Of a stretch of DNA of 64,000 nucleotides, positions 21,609 to 33,800 are shown in pieces. Numbering within the stretch: the stretch's first letter is position 1; each line of letters opens with the position of its first letter. The position numbers and the translations under genes are program-made. Below the pieces are notes generated by a model. The model searched no databases, was not told the origin of the DNA, and was given only the letters and a program-made list of their open reading frames with translations. Origin of the DNA: Beverwykella pulmonaria (lineage: Eukaryota; Ascomycota; Dothideomycetes; Pleosporales; Melanommataceae); NCBI GenBank assembly GCA_001599595.1, contig BCHH01000002.1:472390-536389 (forward strand), read 5' to 3'.

Positions 21609-23242
21609 CTATGGCTTGTTAACCTCAACAACCATCTCCAAGTCGGCGTGCCCGGCCTTTGCCGCAAACTTGGCGACATCGGCGCCCTCGACCTTGCCGC
21701 AGAGCGTCTCCACCATGATGCCGGTGATCTGGTAGGGGTCGCCGTTGGACGCCGGGCGGCGGTCCTCGAAGTATCCCTTGCCCTCCTCAGCACACGCACG
21801 TGGGACACGGACTGATGAGCCACGGTTGGCCACACCCCAGGTGAACTTGTCGTACGACGACGTCTCGTGCTTGCCCGTCATGCGAAGCTGGTTGTCCTCG
21901 CCGTAGACGGACATGTGCTCCTTCTGGCGCTCAGCGAGCTTCTCCATGGCGGCCTCGATGTACTTCATGCCACCCTCCTCGCGCATCTCCTTGGTCGACA
22001 CGTTGGTGTGGAGACCAGCACCGTTCCAGTCGCCGGGGATCGGCTTGGGGGCAAAGGTCACCTTGGCGCCGAACTCTTCGGCAACACGGTGGAGGATGAA
22101 TCGGGAGATCCAGAGCTGATCGCCCACTGTATTACGTGATTAGCACGTGGCATAGCGGTGTGGCGGTAGCGGTAGCGCCGGGGGGGAATTCGGCACTTAC
22201 GATCAATACCCGGGCAAGGTCCAACTTGGTACTCCCACTGGGCAGGCATAACCTCGGCGTTGGTGCCAGAGATGTTGATGCCAGCATACATGCACGCCTT
22301 GTAGTGGGCCTCGACGATGTCACGGCAGAAGACCTTGCCGGTGCCGACGCCGCAGTAGTATGGGCCCTGGGGAGCCGGGAAGCCGTTCTTGGGCCAGCCA
22401 TACGGCCAGCCTTGGGCGTCGAGGAGTGTGTATTCCTGCTCCAGCCCGAACCAGAACTCGTGCGAGGCATGCGCCTTCATCACGATGGCAGCGTCGTGTC
22501 GGAAGTTATAAGCGTTGGGCTTGCCGTCCGATCCCCACGTCTCGCACATGACGATGATGTTGTCACTGCCAACGCGGAAGGGGTCCGGGTAGAAGGCGAC
22601 GGGGTGGAGGTGGACATCGGAGTTGTGGCCGGGGGCTTGGCCGGTGGATGAGCCGTCGAAGTTCCATTTGGGGAGCTGCTTCACATCGGTGATCTTTTTA
22701 TCGAGCGTCTGGGGGTCGCGGGCAGGTTAGCCGGCGTCTTTGAAAATTGGGCCATGGTGATGCGATTCCGCGCAGAATCGGCGTCTTCTCCACGCAGCGA
22801 CGACTGAACCTCAAAAAAGGTCGAGTTGTGCGCGCCTGAGGGGTAGAAGCTCTTATCGCGGGGTGTTGTCGATAAGGAAGCGCCAAAAGCAACACGCTGG
22901 CAACGCCTGCCAATTGATGCCCCGCACGACGAACACCGCCGGGATGTCGAAGAATGGAGGGAAAAAGGACTCAGGATGCTCACCTTGCATTTTGAGCGGA
23001 GGCCGTTAGAGCCGTCAATCCAGATGTACTCGGCAATGACCTTGCCGTTCTGCGGGAGCTTGAGGTACTTCTCGAGCTGCGCCGTCTGTTAGCCTGGTTC
23101 CGCTGCAGCACGCGAGCGGAGCAGCGCAGCACAACTTACATTGACGGTGTTGGACAGAATTGATGATTCGGCCTGCGCGATATTTGTGAGCAACAGCGTC
23201 CACACGGGCCAATTGGCGCGGTGGGCTGCGGAAACATACCAT
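21609..23242 (-). CDS. glnA: Glutamine synthetase
   Basis: Five exons on the minus strand: 23242-23240 (only the ATG), 23172-23140, 23076-22984, 22708-22201 and 22126-21609; introns 67, 63, 275 and 74 nt; 384 aa. The assembled start reads [12 protein letters not shown], then LEKYL...[11 protein letters not shown], and the family signatures [57 protein letters not shown] and [10 protein letters not shown] are intact. The enzyme condenses glutamate with ammonia using ATP in the cytosol and is the entry point of ammonium into glutamine. The length is slightly above yeast Gln1 (370 aa) because of a C-terminal extension ending VEVNKP. The upstream region has several HGATAR sites that could bind the GATA nitrogen regulator, though they are distant. 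Confidence 0.95.
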
Positions 23243-26200
23243 GACTGCGGTTGTGGAGGGTAGTGTGAGGGAGAAAGCGGTGGAGAGACTTCTGGTAAGG
23301 GGAGCAAGAATGGAAAACTGCAAAGGGAGGAGGATGGATGGCCGGGAAACGATAGCTGGGGGGGAAGTTCCTTAAGTAGTGTCTGCTCGGACTGCTGTGT
23401 CGGTCTGTGGCGGGACGCTGAGATAAATGTTAGGCTGGCCCTGGCAAAGAGGCGTCGCCGAACTGCTTCCGTGGGATGAAGAAGCAATGCAGAGCAATCA
23501 AGTCGCTCACAGCGCGTCTGCTAACACAGCTGGGGGCTCATTGCCGCCCCCTTCCTCCCCCCCTCCCCCCCAACTGAAGCCCACTCCATCTTAGCTGCCG
23601 CTTCTGCTGTTGAACCAGTGCTTTGGGCATCACCCTCGCCATACACCCACAAATTCTCCAGTGGTGTGAATAGAAACGCTGTTCTTGGTTCTCTTGTGTG
23701 GTGGCTCAGCGAGATGCTTTCGGAGGACAAAGACACGCCGGTTGGCCACGGCACCAGCCCCCGAGTCCCGACTTTGACCGCTATGTTCCTGGATATCATC
23801 GCCGCTCTCTATTTCCAAGACCACCAAGTGGCTAATAATCCCCCTCAACCGAGATAGTCAATCGTAGTCATAGTTTGAACCGGTAAGTGGCATCGTGTTC
23901 CGATTCTCACCGCTCCGTTACAAACATTGACTGCCGATCCACCGCAGCCGCAACTGACTCTTCGATACATTTACTCGATTCATTCTGTGATAGCTCTGTG
24001 TTCCTTACTTTGAATCCTGGCGACGAAGAGTGCGAGTCGCAGGTATGCAGAGCTTTCCAAAACCGTCTGCAGGCGACTATCTCTGAACATCCACATCCAT
24101 TCACGGCTGCAGCCCACCTCTACCGTTGCCATGGCCTGACGCAAGATGCAGGGCTCGTGGCGGGGGCCGATAAGGAACAAGGCGGACCAGTCGCATGCCC
24201 GCCGTCATTATTGCTCCACAACATCTCGATGATTTTCCTCCACTTCACGATACTCGACCTGTGCAACGGGTCACTTGTGTCGATTTCATTTATTCCCGCA
24301 AGTCTGGAGCCTACTCTACGGTCTTGATTAGATGAGGCGTGGGGAAGCAGCGAACATCCTCACACAAGCACGCACGCGAGCACTGTTCTTTGGGGGCTCC
24401 CACCATCTGGGGTTTACACGATGTAGGTTGGGGATTGAGGCTTTTTCGGGGGTCCGCCACGGCTTGCCAGCAGAGATTTTCCGCTGCCAACCACGCCCAG
24501 CAACCGCGCACCGCGTCGTGAAACCCCCCCAGCGAATTAGCAATTCCCGCATTGGCTAAAGCCCGCAATCTAACCCCAACATTCTCCTCGCCCAGACCCC
24601 ACGATTTGCAGATTTTTGCGTCCGTCCAAAGTCTCACTTCCCGAGAGAATGCATCGTTAAACAAGTCATGCACGATCATCGGGTGATGCAATGTCGGCCC
24701 AGAGGGTTCGAATCGTTCTCGGCTCTGACGTGCGTCCCCGCAAGTGCGGCGCAGAGAATGGTGGGGCAAGATAAGGATGCCCGTCTGCGAGCTGGTTGGC
24801 CGACGATGATTGATGCTCAAACGTAATGCGGCCCGCCGCACGAGGGGCCGTCGAGAAGGCTTCGTGTCAACTGATAGACTGATGCAAAGGTCATGGAGGG
24901 AGGGTGTGTGAGGTCTGAAGTTGAGCTTGAAGGAGTGTCAGGAGGTTGAAGATGAGCGATAAGGCTGGAAATTCGTGATTTGCGGCTGTGGCGGTGCTAA
25001 TGGCCGCATTGGGACGCGGCTCCACGTGCTATGGGGGTCTCAGATGCTTGTATTTTCCCCATACAGTATCAGAGCCTCGAGGATCACCAAGCTTCCACGT
25101 CCGGCTGTCGGCGAACGACGTTGAGCATAGTCCAGCACTGCGCTTTCCTAGACAGCCACGCGCTGGCCCACACAAACAAGGTCGAGTAGGGCCAAGTCCT
25201 GATTTCAGTCCACAGTCTCCCTTGAGCTTGGACTGAGGATCCGCATATCGGCATTCGGTGCATACGGTAGGCCAGAAGAGGGGCCTCGAGCGGTCGGTCG
25301 TGCTTCTAACAATTTCTTGCTTGTCATCCAGGGTATCTGAAACCCCGAGTGCTTGCTGAGAGAGATCGGGCGAAACACATGGGGGATTGGTGTGGTCATT
25401 GATTATTGGGTTCCGCCGCAGCCAGCTCAAAATGACCTTGGCAGGTGGGCATTGGTGGCGAGCCACTGTTCCTGCAGGAGGCAAGAGGACAGTCCCGAAA
25501 GGCTGCTTCGAGAGTGCCACCGGCACGCCGGGAGCTAGGGGAAGTAATAATCAACGGTACCAGCAGTCTGGTAATCGGGGTAGGCGTCATCGAACTCTGG
25601 GAGATCTGACGTGTTTGCTAGTCATACTCCGACACTCACAGCCCTGGCAGGTCGTTAGTCATCAGCATTTGCAAAGTGATCCTCAGAGACATTATCTGGT
25701 TAGTGCGTTCCCAATTGCCCTTTTCGCTCAACCGTTCCAGTACATGCGCCTCCAACCACTGCCGGGAGCGATGGTGGACGTTCGAGGCGTCCCGATGCCG
25801 CCAGCACCGTCAGTACCGTCAGTGAGCACATGGCGCGAGGCAACAAGACCCTTACCTTGGCAAGGCTTATCATCAGGTTGTAAAAGCACAGAAGCTTTGT
25901 GGGGGTGCGGCTATTAAAGGTCTCTGCTTTGAGGTCTCGCAAAAGCAGCTGCCATATGTCAGTCCAAGGAACAACCGCTCACGTGATAGACTACTCCGAT
26001 CGAGATTTGCCATACCGAGAAAGCCCTGTCTGACATGGCTAGTTAATTTCTTTCGTCTTCAAAAGACATGCGAATTGTTTGCTATAAGTTGCCAGCTCGA
26101 TTTGCCAGCGCTCCTTCGCTTTCCTCTCTTCGTCGTCCTCTTTTTAGCAACTCGATCATCATCATTTTCATCCAGCAGGCAGCCCCAAAGGTGTGGATCA

Positions 26201-26702
26201 TGCCACAACGGATCACTGCATAACTTTGAATCCACCAGGAGCCAGCAATAGTTAATACTAACTTTTGTCGTTCTTGGAAACACCTTCTTACACTAGAGTT
26301 CTTGTTTCGAATCTCGGGTTCTGGAGAGTTTGGCCTCCATTCGACTTGATTCTGTGACGCTAAAGTGTCATAAAGACAATGAGCTGATTATTGAATCAGA
26401 CCTGATGGAACATTGAATCGCTTGCTTCCTTCTAGTGAAACTGTTCAAACATTGTTTGGACAAACAGAGTAGTAGCTAGAAGGTGTCAGTGTTTCGTTGA
26501 CGGCGAAGTAGTACATGGCTCTGTCACCATACGGATTGTCGTTATGTTTGCGAATTAGTATATCTGGTCAAGTATGTGCCTGCTGTTGCTTCTCTTTCCT
26601 AATTCAAAATCTTGGAGTTACTTTGTCTGAGGTTGTTGCAAAACTGCGTCCGCCTACCAAGACCTCTCTCCATCAGGATTACAGTGAAACACAACATTCG
26701 CC
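23243..26702. other. Gene-poor 3.5 kb upstream of glutamine synthetase
   Basis: No motif-bearing coding frame found on either strand. Open frames up to 176 codons exist (for example 24841-24311 and 25526-25029, minus) but lack recognisable domains and overlap frames on the other strand. HGATAR/GATAAG sites occur at 23421-23426, 24169-24174, 24770-24775 and 24958-24963, compatible with GATA-factor control of the glutamine synthetase gene. No tRNA found. Confidence 0.45.
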
Positions 26703-27126
26703 ATGTGCCATACCGAGGATGTCTTTCATAAACCATGCCGCCACTGGGGGCGAGAGAGATTTGTAGGATGGCCATGCTGCCGCTCGAGGATCATAAATGG
26801 CCGCCACACTGGCTGTGGGTACATGGAAAAGATCGGTTCAGTAAATAGCAACGACTTATGCTTCGACTGCAAGTTCCGCCAGGCCCAAGGGGGAGGCTGG
26901 AAGCCATTTGCCAATGTAAGCAACGACGGATGGGCCAAGGTCGAGGAGAAGATTCGACTGCGATTCTTGGAGTCTAACGACCTTCTGTACGTTCGACATG
27001 GTGAGTGTCTTCCTCTTTCTATATGGGCATGATTTACTCATAATAGTCACAGCTACTCACTGTTACAGCGACATGAGATGGTTCGGCTATTGGAGGAGAT
27101 GGTTGTCGCCCAGATACGATATTTGA
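26703..27126 (+). CDS. Small Cys/His-rich protein, unknown
   Basis: Proposed exons 26703-27000 and 27053-27126 around a 52-nt intron (GTGAGT...TCACAG); 123 aa. The N-terminus has ordered Cys and His residues (MCHTEDVFHKPC, then PCC, GCGYM and CFDCKFRQ), which look like a zinc-binding or disulfide-linked set, followed by a helical WAKVEEKIRLRFLES stretch. The first exon is convincing as protein. The second is weak: an alternative acceptor six bases upstream keeps the same frame, while another at 27068 would change it. No named family recognised. I found no neighbour related to it. Confidence 0.45.
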
Positions 27127-28208
27127 GTAACTTCTGGTGTTCTTTCCACAATGATGTCATAAGAGAGTACCTCGCAAGCCAGGTCGTCCGAGTCGCAACT
27201 ATACCAATATACTATGTGAAAAAGAAGCGAATAGATAGATTCGCAAAATGGTGGACGGTGTGCAGAAGATGGAGAACAGAGAGGGGAGCACGCACGTGGC
27301 ACGTGGAAAGGATGGAGCGTAACTCTCGGACCGAAACAAATTGGCCAATGGGAAGCTCGATGATCAAATCGCTCCCCAACTCCATTCTGATCAAGCAGTC
27401 GAACAACACTGTATTCCGAACCTTCAGCTCTCATGTTCACAACATGCATGCCTTGTACTGGTCTCTCTTCTATCACAAAAGACGAGATGCTTTTGGTGAC
27501 CTATGAGTTGACGCGCCAATGCCATACTGGCCGTTCCACAAAGCTAGTCATCATTAGGCATAGCGGCTTCTCCCTATTTCAATATCTAATCAACCTCGTC
27601 TTATCCCCTGGGTCGACTTCCTCTTTCCCGATCCGCAGCCAATGATCAAATAACGGGGCATGCGGCCAGAGTATCTACCGAGAGCTTTTCAAATACATCC
27701 AGAATCTGGCTCTTCATCCAAGAGGAGAAGAGCAAATCGGATATAGTAATACCATTCGTCGTCAGTGAAGAGTCTCCGCGTGTCCTATGTAGTGTCTTGG
27801 TATACAGTCCGGCCGATATGAGAGATGTCAGGGGCACAAGCTTATTTCTCCACTTTCGTGGCACTTAGAACCACCCAACCCAATTCTAGTACGCACAAAG
27901 AATTTTGATTGAGGTACTTTGGATGGAATCATGGCCTTGTGAACGGCTTACTTCTGCATGCTGAGGTTACTCATCTGATAGCAACTAGTGTTGGCTTTCT
28001 GGCTCTATAGGCGTCTGATGAGTTGTCGTCTGCAAGCAGGACCTTTACTCTCATACTTGGAACCTTAGGCTAGTCTAATATGAGTATTTCTAGAGGCGAA
28101 GGTTGCTTGTACCTCTTTAAATTTGTATCTCTAGTCACTTTCGCAGCTGTGGAGAGCCCGCTGTCCAACTTCAACAGGCCCAAAGGCGGTTCTTTAGGGG
28201 ATTCTTCA
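27127..28208. other. Intergenic, about 1.1 kb, nothing recognised
   Basis: Open frames such as 27078-27506 and the opposite-strand 27476-27087 overlap and have no motif. No RNA gene or repeat seen. Confidence 0.4.
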
Positions 28209-28905
28209 ATGGTCGCTTCGGTCACCATTTTTGTCGCTTCTGCAGCAGCAATGCAAACGCATACAGTATATGTTGAGAAAGACGAGCACAAGGTCACTTC
28301 GGATACTACTCGGGTAAATATGGGCGTTGTTCGTACTTTTATTCCTAAATCACTTGCCCGTTGTTGACGAAGCTACGAGCCATTAAGTTCGGGTCCTATC
28401 GCACAAACCTTCAGTCGTTCGCGCTGAATTCAAGTATCCACGCCAACCATACGAGAACTATGGCTTCCTACACATCAATGCCGGAAATGAGTCACCTATA
28501 TGGACTGTAAAAAGCAACGACACCAATCAGATATTCTTTTACTGCTCTGCAAACAACTCTTGTATTCATCAGCAGATGGTTGGTGCGATTAATTCCGTAC
28601 GTGCTCACTTCCTCTTGTGCCGCTTCATTCTGATTGCTATAAGCCGACGATGACCGGACAACGATGATTCATTAAGGTTCCAGAAGGCGTTGACCAAGGA
28701 TGCAACGATAGTGCAACGTGGCAAGACAACAAGCACTCCTTCACCGACTGCTGGTGTGGCAGTTTCCTCATCGTACCGGGCTCTTTCAGCGGGCGCCATA
28801 GCCGTTGCCCGCGTCGCAATACTCATACTTATCGCTGCTTGCCTCTTCATCGGCCGCCTCAAGGCCCCCGAGCAGGAAGTGGATTGGCGGAGCACTGCCA
28901 TCTGA
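28209..28905 (+). CDS. Membrane-anchored cupredoxin-like surface protein
   Basis: Three exons, 28209-28332, 28388-28596 and 28684-28905 (introns 55 and 87 nt); 184 aa. No single frame shows it; the joined protein matches fungal 'extracellular serine-rich' cupredoxin-like proteins: a short signal peptide (MVASVTIFVASAAAM), HTVYVEKDEHKV, SVVRAEFKYPRQPYENYGF, then IFFYCSANNSCIHQQMVGAI, corresponding to the FYC....HC..GM copper loop. A Ser/Thr/Pro linker follows, then a membrane helix (LSAGAIAVARVAILILIA) and a short cytosolic tail. The first copper His of the fold reads Lys-Pro (HKPSVV where NHSVV is usual) and the loop His of HC is shifted, so copper binding is doubtful. These proteins sit at the cell surface; their role is mostly unknown. 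The second acceptor is the CCAG at 28683, chosen by frame. Confidence 0.62.
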
Positions 28906-30809
28906 CCATTGCCTCACAGTGTCATGTATTCGTTTTTACTACCGCAGTGTAAGGCCATGACAAGTCTACGTTCAGGGAATAGTACCGCCGTTTTCGCACC
29001 CAATGACCATTAGAGACAGGATGTAGTACCCGCATGCCCGTAACAAGGATCTAGGGTCTAGAGTGTGCAATTGAAGAGCGCAACGGTGAGTCCTGGAACA
29101 GATCGGGTTTATGGCAGAAGCCCCAATAGGAGGAGTTTACCTCTTCTTGGCCCAGATTTGGAGCTGATGAAGTTCGATGTCAGCCCTGAAACGCCACAGC
29201 GCCATCTGTCCATGCTGTGAAACCCACAAACTCCCCGGAAAATGGACGTGTCCGATGGAAAGCAGGGTAAAGGACGGTGTGGAAAGCGAAGCCTGCTCGG
29301 GACGTGAAAGGAAGAGAGGAGAATGCCGACCGACGTGTCGAGTAGTCTTGGCTGTGCACAAACATGTATTTCCTTACTTTGCTACATCGGTGTCTTCAAG
29401 AGATCAATGCTTCTTTTTTGCTCAGACCTGAGCTCACGCTAGCATAGTCATGGAACCGGAGAATTGGAGTCTTTGTTCGCTTGGGCTTGGTACTATCTGG
29501 GACGTTTGATCGGGACAGCACTAGCTGAAGACGTACCCACCTTGGAAATACTGTCACTGAATCATAATCCGGTAACGTGGATGCGCGCACCGACCACGCG
29601 AGAAAAAGGACGGCGACGTGCTTGGAATGCACACTAGTCGCAGCTGCGGAATACCTATCCCCTGACATCGACAAGCGACACTGTCTAGCATTGGTTGCGT
29701 GGACCCGCGGCCAATGGATCAAGCAAAGCCACACGGTTGAGTCGATACTACGGCTCCCAAGGACGTGGAATATTGGCCGAACTTGCGAGTCAAGGTCGGG
29801 TCTGCCGCTTGGGAGTAGGTCGACAGCCGCCAGAAGCGAGGCTAGGAACTGGCATGTGGGGGGGATGGTGTCTCGATTCGGGGCGCGTGGTGTTGGAGAT
29901 GCACCAAGGCGGGCAGAACAAATATGGATAACCAGTCGAGATGGCGCGACATGTTGGTCCACTCATCCGTGGGTGTCGCTGTGAGCAGCACCAGGGCTGA
30001 AGCCGCAGAGAGAGCGGGCGAGACGGGTTGGGATGTCCAATATTGGTGGTTGTGGTGGGAGTCAGGGCACAGATGGGTCGCGGCATCGCGGGAGATGGCC
30101 GAACGCATGCAGCCAAACGGCAACGGCAGAGAACCTTCCACGTGAATCATGTACATCTCCCCGGCGATCCAGGGTAGCCGGGCGATGAGAACGGCAGCCC
30201 GCTCCTAAACTCCAGGCGGATGGGGTATCTGTGCATCCGCGACAACCAGGGAAATTTCGCGACGGCCCTCTCTCTGTCGCTCTCATCAAGGCCGCACTCC
30301 CTCATGGCCATGCCCGCGACGCTGTTCTTCCTGCGTGCACCATTCCAGGCGTCTTTTTCTGGTCGTCCGTTATATTATCGATATTAATCCTCAAAGCAAC
30401 CGAACGGGTGGGTCGAAAACGGGCAGCATCTGGGATCGCCGCCAGGATCACTCTCACAAAGCCAATTCCAACCCCGACTCTGACCTCCTATCCTCGCTGC
30501 CGCCTCGTCTCACCCTCCACACACCTCTCCATCACCGCTCTCCACCTCTCCATTCCCGCCGACACCATGGGCCATTGATGGGGCTGTCCTTCCTTGCGAA
30601 TCCGACCTGCGCCGCTCTCTCAGCCTTCTCAGCACCCAGTATCGTTTTTGTTCGTTCCCCTGCGTCTTCAGGCCTTCGCATCTTCTCCTGAGCGCCTATT
30701 AATATAGTGCTACGCGGGCCCGCAGCACACGCATCGCAATCGCCATTTATCTACACACGTCCAGCGCCCTCCGGCACGCTGCCATTGCTCCCGCGCAATT
30801 CCGACCACT
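28906..30809. other. Gene-poor 1.9 kb, probable promoter and leader of the next gene
   Basis: Frames on both strands (29577-29984, 30231-30578 and others) lack motifs. A pyrimidine-rich, ATG-bearing stretch at about 30420-30800 is probably the 5' leader of the 1352-aa gene. No RNA gene seen. Confidence 0.4.
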
Positions 30810-33800
30810 ATGCATCGACACACGCGCTCAGACACCGGAGACATCTCCTCGCCGCGCTCCAGCCGCGCCCCCAGCTTTAGCAGCGACAGGCCCTCGGTCG
30901 CAGGCGCTGTAACGTTTCAGATGCCCTCCAGCGTCCGCCCAGCGCCTGCCTACATTGCTGCCTCGGTCGCCTCGCAGACTGTCACCGACCACCATAAGCA
31001 GCACAGCGAGCCGGCGTACGACCTAGACCACGATGACCTATCCGCTCACTTGGCCAACGCGCTCTTCTCGGAGCAGGCTCTCTGCTTGCTCAATGCCTTC
31101 CTCGACCACCTCCTGTTCGCATTCCTCTCGACGGCGCGATCGCCCTCCCTCACAGCCATCCGGCCTGCCATCACCGAGGTGCTCAAGCCGCGCCTGGCCC
31201 GCGAGGCAATGGCCACAGCCGATGAAGAGCTCCAGGGCCTGTTAGCCGGGGAGGATGACGAGGAGTTTCCGATGGACGGCAAGGCAGGCAACCACTGGGA
31301 CGTGGAGAAGGTCTGGAAGCGCACGCGTCTGCGGATCATGGTATACACTCGGCTGGGCGAGCTCGAGGATGAAGACGAAGAGCGCTATGTCCAGCAGGAG
31401 CGCGGGCTTAGCATGGACGCGAACGATGACGACGAGGCTGGTCTCGTGTCGTGGGCCTCGGCTATCTTTCTAACGTCCGTGATCGAGTATGTTGCGGAGC
31501 AAACACTTATTGTTTCTGGCCAGGCGGCCTTCGCCCGTACGGCGGCCAAAATGAAGAAGGCGGCCCGAGCCTCCCCGGGTGGCGAGGACCAGCCGCTAGA
31601 GCGCATAATTGTTGAAGATTTTGATGTGGAGAAGGTGGCTCTGAACTCGGCGCTAGGCAGACTTTGGAGGACCTGGAGGAAGCGAGTGCGCACCCCCATC
31701 AAACCCCTCTCACCTACTTCCCACGGGCCGCGCTACATGTCCAGCTTTACCAGTCTTCACCGCCGGAGGATCAGCCATGACCCCGTCGACGAGTACGAGG
31801 ACGTTTCCGAGGTGCCTGAACATAAACCTACCGAGACCGAAATCGCAGCCAACATTCCGCTCCCCATCAATGATAATGATGTAGCAGAGATTGAGGTGCC
31901 CGGTCTGGCACGTACCTTTGAAGAGACAGAAAGCAGCGGCACCGAAACCCCCATTGCGCGCCCTATGCGACCGTCGAGCTTCATTGTGCTCGCTCCTGCC
32001 GACACATTTAGGAGGAGATTGGCAAAAGAGCGTCCTGTATCAATGCCTCCACCCCAGACGCAGCCCTTGGTGGTCCCATCCAAATCGGATGCTCCTTCTC
32101 ATGCTGATGCTGGTGCCGACGAATTGGAATTCGAGACGCCCATGGAGAGAATGTCGGACGACGATTCGTATATAATGGACGAGCGCCAGGAGGGGATGTC
32201 TCACACAGAAGAGGACGATGACGATGACGAAGATGACGCCGACATGGTCGCGTTTGCTGCTTCAACCGGTATGGGTTTTGGCATGGGCCCTGGTCCTTTG
32301 AGTCAAGTAAAGACAGGCGGGTTTGATCATGATGATGGTGACTCTGTTGAGACTCCGACCCAGAGAGGCTATACTGGTCAGCCCCAGGTACTGTTAACAA
32401 AAAGACTGTCTATCAAGGAGTCTGGGCCTCCAGGAATAGTCCGCACGTATTCCACGCGCAGTTCCACGCCCCGTGACAGGACACCGTCTGCAACGCCTTC
32501 CGCAACGCCTTCTGCAACGCCGATAATAGACAGCACACCGTTCGCCGAAGACGAAGAAAGAGACGAGGACATGAGAGATCCCCATGCCATTGGGGTTGCA
32601 CACACTTCGAATGTGCCAATCGCTGCCAAACCATCCCCTCTGCTAGACACCGCTTCCAAAAACCAGGCTATGGGACACGCCAAACAAGCTGCGCTTGGGG
32701 GTTATGTGGAAGTTCTCCCTCGCAATTTTGCCACAGCGCCAATTGCAGCTCGTCGAACTCCAAGCCCCGAGAAAAATTTCAAACCAGATAGTGCCGCCCA
32801 GCCAACGCAAGTTCAGCAGAGAGATATCCAGCAGCGACAGGTTCAGCAGAGGGACTTCCAGCAGAAACAAGTTCTGCAGCGGGAGGTCCAACAGAAGGAA
32901 GTTCAACAGAGGGAAGGTCAACGTAGAGACGCTCCCCACAACGATACCACACGCGCAGACTTGGCTTTCCACGAGACCCGTCATCCCGCACTAGCACCCT
33001 TGCAAGAATCTGAGCGCTCAGCGACTAAATTGCAGCCGTCTGTCGTTCTCGAGAAACAAACCCAGGAAGGTCGACGTGGCGGCCCCTCTAATGGCAGCCC
33101 CTCTAATGGCAGCCGTGGAAGTCCTCCTCGGGAAAGCCCCCCAAGGCACAATGCTTCCAGAGCAACCCCTACAAAAGACAGCCCTTCGAAAGGCAGTCCG
33201 AAGCCCAACCGATCGATCCAATCTCGCGAAACTCCCAAACATAAGTCGCTTGAGGGCTCGCCTCGCCCACGCGCTAATACTACTGATGCAACTCCTGAAA
33301 ATAAGTCTACGCTGAAGCGTGTGTCTTCGTCTTCATCAACCGGCAGGTCTGTCTCCACTTCGATCCTCCACAGTGCTCGCGATTCAGATGTGAGTATCGG
33401 TGGCCGCCCTCGAGGCTTGAGTGGACGTATGTCCGAGGAAGATCGAGAGCGAGAGTTTGACTCACTCGTTAAGGGCGAGGAGACGGTTAAGTTTACGCTT
33501 ACTCCGCAGACTGTGCGTGACATCGATGTAAGAAGTTCGCTCTTCCTTGCTAAGATTCGGCTAACGTGGACAGGAACCTCCTATTGTGAAGAAGAAAGTC
33601 GAGCCTCAAAGGCCCACCACTGCCACCGTTACGGTCTATCCCCGTGTTAGTGCAGACAAGGACAATTCTTTTGGCTCGCAACATCTGCCAACACGCTCAG
33701 CTTCCCGAAGTAAAGGCCCTACAGCCTCACCTGGCAGATCCTCAAACAGGGCGATGTTGGCAAAACCGCTTGCTAGAGAACCGCGCATCCAGTCAGAGTC

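Noticed and set aside
22136..22651. 171-codon plus-strand frame opposite glutamine synthetase
   Set aside because: An antisense shadow of a GC-rich, strongly biased coding exon; no motif.
24700..24735. GGTTCGAATC resembling a tRNA T-loop (B box)
   Set aside because: No pairing T stem and no A box at the right distance.
24311..24841. 176-codon minus-strand frame upstream of glutamine synthetase
   Set aside because: Composition is unlike protein, overlaps frames on the other strand, no motif.
29396..29984. Overlapping frames of 188 and 135 codons on opposite strands
   Set aside because: No recognisable domain on either strand; typical of open frames in GC-balanced intergenic DNA.
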